Origin: Rhodobacteraceae bacterium (ex Bugula neritina AB1)
GTDB taxonomy: Bacteria > Pseudomonadota > Alphaproteobacteria > Rhodobacterales > Rhodobacteraceae
Direction of reading: 5' to 3'
DNA length: 64,000 bases
Assembly: GCA_001730095.1 (NCBI GenBank)
Contig: MDLF01000041.1
Span: 46,631-110,630 of the forward strand
Shown: in pieces, positions 59,205 through 64,000 of the stretch
Numbering within the stretch: the stretch's first letter is position 1
How the letters are laid out: the number at the start of each line of letters is the position of its first letter
Program-made: the position numbers and the translations under genes
The notes under the pieces: generated by a model
Database searches by the model: none
What the model was told of the DNA's origin: nothing
What the model saw: only the letters and a program-made list of their open reading frames with translations

Positions 59205-61097
59205 ATGGGATATCAGGATATTTATGCCGCCTGGAAACAGGATCCGGAAGGCTTCTGGATGCAGGCCGCCCAGGCGATCAGCTGGGACAAGGCACCAACA
59301 CAAGCCCTGTTTGACAAGGGCGACGGCCTCTTTGAATGGTTTTCCGATGCCAGGGTGAACACCTGCTACAACGCCGTAGACCGCCATGTCGAGCAGGGCC
59401 GCGGCGAGCAGACCGCAATCATCTATGACAGCCCGGTGACCCAGACCAAGCGTGAAATCTCCTATGTCGAATTGCGCAACCGCGTTGCCACTCTGGCCGG
59501 AGCGCTGCGCGCCAAGGGCATTGAGAAAGGTGACCGGGTTATCATCTACATGCCGATGATCCCCGAGGCGCTGGAAGCGATGCTGGCCTGCGCCCGCCTC
59601 GGCGCTGTGCATTCAGTGGTGTTCGGCGGCTTTGCCGCCAATGAACTGGCGGTGCGGATCGACGATTCCAAGCCCAAGGCGATCATCGCCGCCTCCTGCG
59701 GGATCGAGCCGGGCCGCACCGTGCATTACAAGCCGCTGCTGGACGGCGCCATTGATCTGGCCGCACATAAACCGGAGTTCTGCGTGATCTTCCAGCGCGA
59801 GCAGGACGTGGCGGAACTGATCCCGGGCCGCGATGTGAACTGGCATGGTTTTCAGTATGGCGTGGACCCCGCCGAATGTGTGCCGGTCGAGGGCAACCAC
59901 CCCTCCTATATCCTCTATACCTCTGGCACCACCGGCCAGCCCAAGGGCGTGATCCGCCATACTGCAGGCCAGCTGGTGGCGCTGAACTGGACCATGAAAA
60001 ACATCTACAACGTCGATCCCGGCGATGTGTTCTGGGCGGCGTCGGATGTGGGCTGGGTCGTGGGCCACAGCTATATCTGCTACGCGCCGCTGATCCACGG
60101 CAACACCACCATCGTATTCGAGGGCAAGCCAGTCGGCACACCGGATGCAGGCACCTTCTGGCGGCTGATCTCGGAACATAAGGTCAAAAGTTTCTTCACC
60201 GCGCCGACTGCTTTCCGGGCAGTGAAACGGGAGGATCCAAAGGGCGAATTCGTCGGCAAATACGACCTGAGCAATCTCTGCCAGGTCTATCTGGCCGGCG
60301 AACGCGCCGACCCCGACACCATCACCTGGGCACAGGCGCAGCTGAAGGTGCCGGTGGTTGATCACTGGTGGCAGACCGAGACCGGCTGGTCGATTGCTGC
60401 CAATCCGTTGGGGATCGAGGAACTGCCAACCAAGCTGGGCTCTCCGGCGGTGCCGATGCCGGGATATGAGGTCGATATTCTGGACGATGGCGGCAACCCG
60501 GTTGCGCCGGGCGAACTGGGGGCCATCGCCGTCAAACTGCCGCTGCCGCCGGGCACCTTGCCGACCCTGTGGAATGCCGAGGACCGTTTCAGGAAAAGCT
60601 ACCTGACCACCTTCCCCGGCTATTATGAAACCGGCGATGCCGGCATGAAGGACGAGGATGGCTATCTCTATATCATGGCGCGCACCGATGATGTGATCAA
60701 CGTGGCCGGCCACCGGCTGTCGACCGGCGGCATGGAGGAAGTGCTGGCGGGCCACCCGGATGTTGCAGAATGCGCTGTGATCGGCGTCACGGACAGCCTC
60801 AAAGGTCAGATGCCCGTTGGTTTTCTCTGCCTGAATGCAGGCGCCGACCGCGACAATGCAGAGGTGGTGTCCGAGGTCGTCAAACTGGTGCGCGAGAAAA
60901 TCGGCCCGGTGGCCGCCTTCAAGCTGGCGGTGGTGGTCGACCGGCTGCCCAAGACCCGGTCCGGCAAGATCCTGCGCGGCACAATGGTGAATATCGCCGA
61001 CGGCACGCCGTGGAAAATGCCTGCCACAATCGACGACCCGGCAATCCTGGATGAAATCACAGCAGCACTGCAAAGCATCGGCTACGCCAAGAGCTGA
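59205..61097 (+). CDS. prpE: propionyl-CoA synthetase
   Basis: AMP-forming ligase that turns propionate, ATP and CoA into propionyl-CoA, of the ACS family. The 630 residues match PrpE in length and sequence: MGYQDIYAAWKQDPEGFWMQAA at the start, YTSGTTGQPKGVIR, WQTETGWSIAANP, YYETGDAGMKDEDGY, and the lysine in TRSGKILRGTM that is the usual acetylation site. ATG at 59205 is preferred over ATG at 59196 because GGAGGAG ends 9 nt before it and only the second start gives the family N-terminus. It is a monocistronic unit with its own terminator and the TTTGCAAA sites in its leader. Confidence 0.95.
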   Translation: MGYQDIYAAWKQDPEGFWMQAAQAISWDKAPTQALFDKGDGLFEWFSDARVNTCYNAVDRHVEQGRGEQTAIIYDSPVTQTKREISYVELRNRVATLAGALRAKGIEKGDRVIIYMPMIPEALEAMLACARLGAVHSVVFGGFAANELAVRIDDSKPKAIIAASCGIEPGRTVHYKPLLDGAIDLAAHKPEFCVIFQREQDVAELIPGRDVNWHGFQYGVDPAECVPVEGNHPSYILYTSGTTGQPKGVIRHTAGQLVALNWTMKNIYNVDPGDVFWAASDVGWVVGHSYICYAPLIHGNTTIVFEGKPVGTPDAGTFWRLISEHKVKSFFTAPTAFRAVKREDPKGEFVGKYDLSNLCQVYLAGERADPDTITWAQAQLKVPVVDHWWQTETGWSIAANPLGIEELPTKLGSPAVPMPGYEVDILDDGGNPVAPGELGAIAVKLPLPPGTLPTLWNAEDRFRKSYLTTFPGYYETGDAGMKDEDGYLYIMARTDDVINVAGHRLSTGGMEEVLAGHPDVAECAVIGVTDSLKGQMPVGFLCLNAGADRDNAEVVSEVVKLVREKIGPVAAFKLAVVVDRLPKTRSGKILRGTMVNIADGTPWKMPATIDDPAILDEITAALQSIGYAKS

Positions 61098-61122
61098 CCC
61101 TGCATCAGCCGTGAAATTCTTG

Positions 61123-61150
61123 AAACCGGGTGGGCTTTCCGCCCGGTTTT
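61123..61150 (+). terminator. terminator after prpE
   Basis: Stem AAACCGGG / CCCGGTTT with an 11-nt loop and following TTGCTT, 25 bp after the stop. Confidence 0.85.
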
Positions 61151-61202
61151 GCTTGCAACTCTGCCCTGCCCGCCTAGGCTGCACAGCCAGGGAGAAGAGC
61201 AG

Positions 61203-62648
61203 ATGGCAAATGATGACTTATGGCGCCTGAGCGCAACGGAATTGACAGCTTTGACCCGCACCGGCGATGTCAGCGCTGAAGACGCGGTGCAGGCCTCGAT
61301 CAGCCGGATGAACGCGGTGAACCCGGGCCTGAATGCCGTCGTCGAAGACCTGAGCACCAAAGCGCTGGAACGCGCCCATGGCCTGGACAAAATGCGCGCA
61401 AACGGCGCGGCGCCCGGACCGCTGCACGGGGTGCCTGTCACCATCAAGATCAATGTCGACCAGAAGGGCCATGCCACCTCCAATGGTGTCACCGCATTCA
61501 GGGACCTGCTTGCCCCTGCGGACGCCCCGGTCGTGGAGAACCTGCAGAAAGCCGGTGCCGTGGTGATCGGGCGCACCAACACGCCGGAGTTTTCCTTTCG
61601 CGCAGATACTGACAACCCGCTGTTTGGCCGCACTCACAACCCCTGGGGGCGGCATATCTCGCCTGGCGGGTCCTCCGGCGGTGCCGGGGCTGCGGTGATG
61701 GCCGGGATCGGCGCGCTGGCGCATGGCAATGACATCGGCGGTTCCTTGCGCTTTCCTGCCGCCGCCAATGGCGCGGTGACGGTCAAACCGAGCCTTGGCC
61801 GGGTGCCCGCCTGGAACCCCAGCCAAACGGCTGAACGCGGATTGCTGGCACAGATGATGTCGGTACAGGGGCTGATCACCCGCACGGCGGCGGATCTGCA
61901 TCTGTCGATGCCAGCGTTGATCGCGGCTGACCCGCGCGACCCTTTCCATGTGCCGATGCCCTGGCGCGGCGCACCGCTGGACGGCCCCATCAAAGTGGCC
62001 TTTACCAGAAACACCCATGGATATGATCTGCATCCCGAAGTCGAAGCCGCGCTGGAATTCGCCCGCGATGCGCTGACCGACGCGGGCTATGTGGTCGAAG
62101 ACGCGGAGCCGCCCAATGTGTTCGAGGCCGGCCGCACCGGCTACCGTGCATTGATGGGCGAGATCTACGCTTTGATGAAGCACGATGTGGATGCGGCCGG
62201 CTCGCAGACCGTGCGCGACATCTTTGCCGTCTACTTTCAGGAATTCCCGCCTTTTGCCGGTGACGAACTGTTGCAGATGATGGCCAAGCGGACCCATTAC
62301 GCACGCCAGTGGTCGCTGTTCATGGAGGACTACCCGCTGGTGTTGTCGCCCTTCCTGCCGCAGCCTTTCTTCAAGCCGGACCGCGACACCGAGGGCGCAG
62401 ACGGCGTGCATGAAGTGCTGGGCTGCGCTGTCTATTCCTATGCGATGAATTTCCTTGGCCTTCCTGCGGCCTCGGTTCCGGCCCGGCTGGCCAGCCTGCC
62501 CAAGGGGCCGCAGCCCATCAATGTGCAGATCGCCGCCCGCCGCTGGCGCGAGGATCTGGCGGTGGATGCCTGCGCTGCAATCGAGACCCGCGCAGGCCGC
62601 ATGTGCCTGCCGCTGTGGCAGAATATGGCAGACGGCAGCAGCCTTTAA
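61203..62648 (+). CDS. amidase signature family enzyme
   Basis: Cytoplasmic amidohydrolase of 481 residues with the Ser-cisSer-Lys triad of the amidase signature family: the lysine in GVPVTIKINVDQKG, the GGSSGGAGAAV loop with the cis-serine, and the nucleophile serine in GNDIGGSLRFPAA. The usual DTGGSxR becomes DIGGSLR, within family variation. Members include aliphatic and aryl amidases and GatA; the absence of gatB/gatC and the sequence exclude GatA. Substrate unknown. The start is ATG at 61203 behind GGGAGAAGAG; the open frame upstream is not used. A strong hairpin follows at 62725. Confidence 0.88.
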   Translation: MANDDLWRLSATELTALTRTGDVSAEDAVQASISRMNAVNPGLNAVVEDLSTKALERAHGLDKMRANGAAPGPLHGVPVTIKINVDQKGHATSNGVTAFRDLLAPADAPVVENLQKAGAVVIGRTNTPEFSFRADTDNPLFGRTHNPWGRHISPGGSSGGAGAAVMAGIGALAHGNDIGGSLRFPAAANGAVTVKPSLGRVPAWNPSQTAERGLLAQMMSVQGLITRTAADLHLSMPALIAADPRDPFHVPMPWRGAPLDGPIKVAFTRNTHGYDLHPEVEAALEFARDALTDAGYVVEDAEPPNVFEAGRTGYRALMGEIYALMKHDVDAAGSQTVRDIFAVYFQEFPPFAGDELLQMMAKRTHYARQWSLFMEDYPLVLSPFLPQPFFKPDRDTEGADGVHEVLGCAVYSYAMNFLGLPAASVPARLASLPKGPQPINVQIAARRWREDLAVDACAAIETRAGRMCLPLWQNMADGSSL

Positions 62649-62989
62649 CCCCTGCCCAACACTGCCTATGGCCGGAACGGAGCAATCATGCTGCTGGCGT
62701 GATGGCGAAAATATACAGCGAACTCCCCGGGAGCAGGGCCAGCTGCCCCCGGGGTCTTCCTGACCTAAGACACTCGCTACCAACGCTGCATTTTCCACCC
62801 ACATGCAAAGATGCAGGTGTACCGGACCAGGCCTGCGGGAAACTCAACACTAAAACACACTAAATCCGCTGGTCTGGCACTTCGGCATTGCAGCCGCAGG
62901 CAAATGCACCCGGCACCTGCCTGTGGGAAAATCTTCCCATAGAATGGTTACCGGGGCGTTCACAGTCACGTGAAGCCTGCATCAAATTC
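62649..62989. other. intergenic region between convergent amidase and nadK
   Basis: A 341-bp gap that contains the hairpin at 62725-62757. The rest has no clear gene, repeat or RNA fold that I can support. The nearest open frames are short and lack ribosome binding sites. Confidence 0.6.
62725..62757 (+). terminator. hairpin after the amidase gene
   Basis: Stem CCCCGGGAGCAG / CTGCCCCCGGGG (one mismatch) with a 6-nt loop and TCTTCC behind it, 76 bp after the stop. Confidence 0.7.
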
Positions 62990-63751
62990 TTAGGTAAACT
63001 GTTCGGAAATCAGTCTTTCCTCCAGCCCGTGGCCTGGATCGAACAGGATTTTATGCCGGATTTGCGTATCGGTCCGGATCTCCACCCAGTCGATATCCGC
63101 CACCGATATTGAATCAGCGTCTGCCATCACCGGGCGTTTGTCAGCTTCCAGAACATCAAAACGCACCATCGCATTGCTGGGCAGCAGCGCCCCACGCCAG
63201 CGCCGCGGCCGGAACGCGGCGATGGCGGTCAGCGCCAGCACATCAGAGCCGATCGGCAGGATCGGGCCATGGGCGGAGTAGTTGTATGCTGTCGATCCTG
63301 CAGGCGTTGCCACCAGCGCCCCGTCGCAGACCAGCTCCTGCATCCGCATTCTGCCGTCCACCGAAATCCGGAGCCGCGCCGCCTGCGGACCCGCCCGCAA
63401 CAGCGAGACCTCATTGATTGCCAAAGCCTTATGCACGTCGCCGCGGCGATCCATGGCTGTCATCGACAGCGGGTTGATGATCTCCTGCACGGCTTCTTCA
63501 AGCCGCTCGATCAGCCCGTCTTCTCGGTATTCATTCATCAGGAACCCGACCGTGCCGCGGTTCATGCCATAAACCGGCGCCGGGTGGTCCACCATAGCAT
63601 GCAGGGTCCGCAGCATGAAACCGTCACCGCCAAGGGCCACGATCACCTGCGCCTCATCCGGCGGCACATGGCCGTAGCGGCGGCTCAGCTCCGCCAGGGC
63701 ATCCTGCGCCACGCCGGCGTCGCTGGCCAGAAAGGCGATTCTCAAACTCAT
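62990..63751 (-). CDS. nadK: NAD kinase
   Basis: Phosphorylates NAD to NADP. The 253 residues hold the GGDG motif ([10 protein letters not shown]) with its catalytic Asp, the NEVSLLR motif, [18 protein letters not shown] and a C-terminal beta-sandwich part, all expected of NadK. The shorter form, lacking the extended N-terminus of the E. coli enzyme (292 residues), is common in alphaproteobacteria. The start is ATG at 63751 (MSLRIAF); the open frame reaches back to 63958 but only this start matches the family. It is divergent from glyA, with 168 bp between the starts. Confidence 0.93.
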   Translation of the reverse strand: MSLRIAFLASDAGVAQDALAELSRRYGHVPPDEAQVIVALGGDGFMLRTLHAMVDHPAPVYGMNRGTVGFLMNEYREDGLIERLEEAVQEIINPLSMTAMDRRGDVHKALAINEVSLLRAGPQAARLRISVDGRMRMQELVCDGALVATPAGSTAYNYSAHGPILPIGSDVLALTAIAAFRPRRWRGALLPSNAMVRFDVLEADKRPVMADADSISVADIDWVEIRTDTQIRHKILFDPGHGLEERLISEQFT

Positions 63752-63919
63752 AAAATCTGTTTCCGGTATTAGGCAACTGGTTCCGAAACAATCACAGCTT
63801 TCCGCCGATGACCATAGTTGCCGTTCTGTCGCAGGGAATTGTCGCTTTACAGGCTTCCTGCCCAAGGAAGTTTCCGATAGGAAATCCCCAATTCTGAACC
63901 TAACTCCAACGGAGCCACC

Positions 63920-64000
63920 ATGACTGAAGCGACCCGTGACACCGGCTTTTTCACCCAAGCGCTGTCTGAGCGCGATCCTGAGCTTTATGCGTCGATCACG
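63920..64000 (+). CDS. glyA: serine hydroxymethyltransferase (first 27 codons)
   Basis: Only the start is in the window: [20 protein letters not shown] followed by ELYASIT. This N-terminus is that of rhodobacteral GlyA, where F-F-[TS]-x-x-L-x-E-R-D-P-E is characteristic. The enzyme interconverts serine and glycine with tetrahydrofolate as one-carbon carrier. ATG at 63920 lies behind GGAG. The gene runs off the right edge, so nothing can be said about the active site. The 168-bp leader holds small hairpins (CTTCC/GGAAG at 63854, TTTCC/GGAAA at 63871); no riboswitch is recognised. Confidence 0.85.
   Translation, partial: MTEATRDTGFFTQALSERDPELYASIT

Noticed and set aside
61218..62804. A 528-codon minus-strand frame opposite the amidase, and similar ones at 59613-61184 and 42031-43521
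   Set aside because: All lie opposite well-supported genes and have the His/Gln/Arg-rich composition of mirror frames without a plausible start signal.
63752..63919. Riboswitch in the glyA leader
   Set aside because: Only two 5-bp hairpins are visible; no conserved core of glycine, SAM or tetrahydrofolate riboswitches could be recognised.
1..64000. CRISPR arrays, insertion sequences, prophage, rRNA or tRNA genes
   Set aside because: I looked for spaced direct repeats, transposase motifs, and tRNA-like ends and found none; absence is by eye, not by a search program.

Overview
This GC-rich window looks like a chromosomal segment of a marine alphaproteobacterium of the Roseobacter group (Rhodobacterales, in the Phaeobacter/Leisingera/Ruegeria range; the genus is not resolved here). 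The evidence is the kind of genes present: a ClpP of roseobacter type, a PhaAB-type fused Mrp antiporter operon, a SelD fused to an FAD/NAD oxidoreductase, MaeB with a phosphotransacetylase tail, Tat-exported PhoX, and many acyl-CoA genes. Coding is dense on both strands, with many 4-nt ATGA overlaps. I saw no insertion sequences, prophage genes, CRISPR arrays, rRNA or tRNA genes.

Left part (1-15.9 kb): the 5' part of clpP (minus strand), a GlxA-type AraC regulator, an ArsR-family regulator with the two-cysteine pattern of SqrR/BigR persulfide sensors, phoX phosphatase, a DUF302 protein, an overlapping pair of a thiamine-diphosphate enzyme and a class III CoA-transferase, then a TTC38-like TPR gene followed by opgC-opgG-opgH for osmoregulated periplasmic glucans. 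Convergent to these are a Tat/membrane rhodanese and a secreted PHB-depolymerase-like hydrolase.

Middle (16-35 kb): the six-gene mrpAB-C-D-E-F-G cation/proton antiporter operon, the fused selD, convergent mnmH (tRNA 2-selenouridine synthase), a MarR regulator, a SRAP/YedK abasic-site protein, a TPR-sulfotransferase, a DUF1992 protein, a secreted 5'-nucleotidase, the coupled trio DUF952-pyrD-arsC, and a MATE exporter behind two hotdog thioesterases.

Fatty-acid region (35-49 kb): two paralogous MerR regulators. The second has a striking set of ACGTAA-type inverted repeats upstream and heads a cluster of acyl-CoA dehydrogenase (DmdC/FadE type), small RHH-like protein, second acyl-CoA dehydrogenase, GST, thiolase, cupin and FadB multifunctional protein. 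A Hint-domain protein lacking the usual first Cys, a small sulfotransferase, a DMT exporter, an AMP-forming acyl-CoA ligase (DmdB-like) and a degenerate M48-like membrane protein follow.

Right part (50-64 kb): a SPOR-domain envelope protein, a pyrimidine salvage operon (cdd-deoA-deoB, then upp), a VOC plus two-cupin fusion protein, maeB, prpE (with TTTGCAAA repeats in its leader that resemble the PccR/ScfR operator), an amidase, nadK and the first 27 codons of glyA.

Taken together the genes suggest a cell geared to organic-acid and acyl-CoA use (fatty acids, propionate, possibly the methylmercaptopropionate arm of DMSP breakdown), scavenging of phosphate and nucleosides, and sodium/pH homeostasis. 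Several extragenic hairpins and a short repeat (TCATCTTTSCAAAAATACTCC and CTTCTTTCTGGNCAAAAATACCC forms) sit behind genes across the window.
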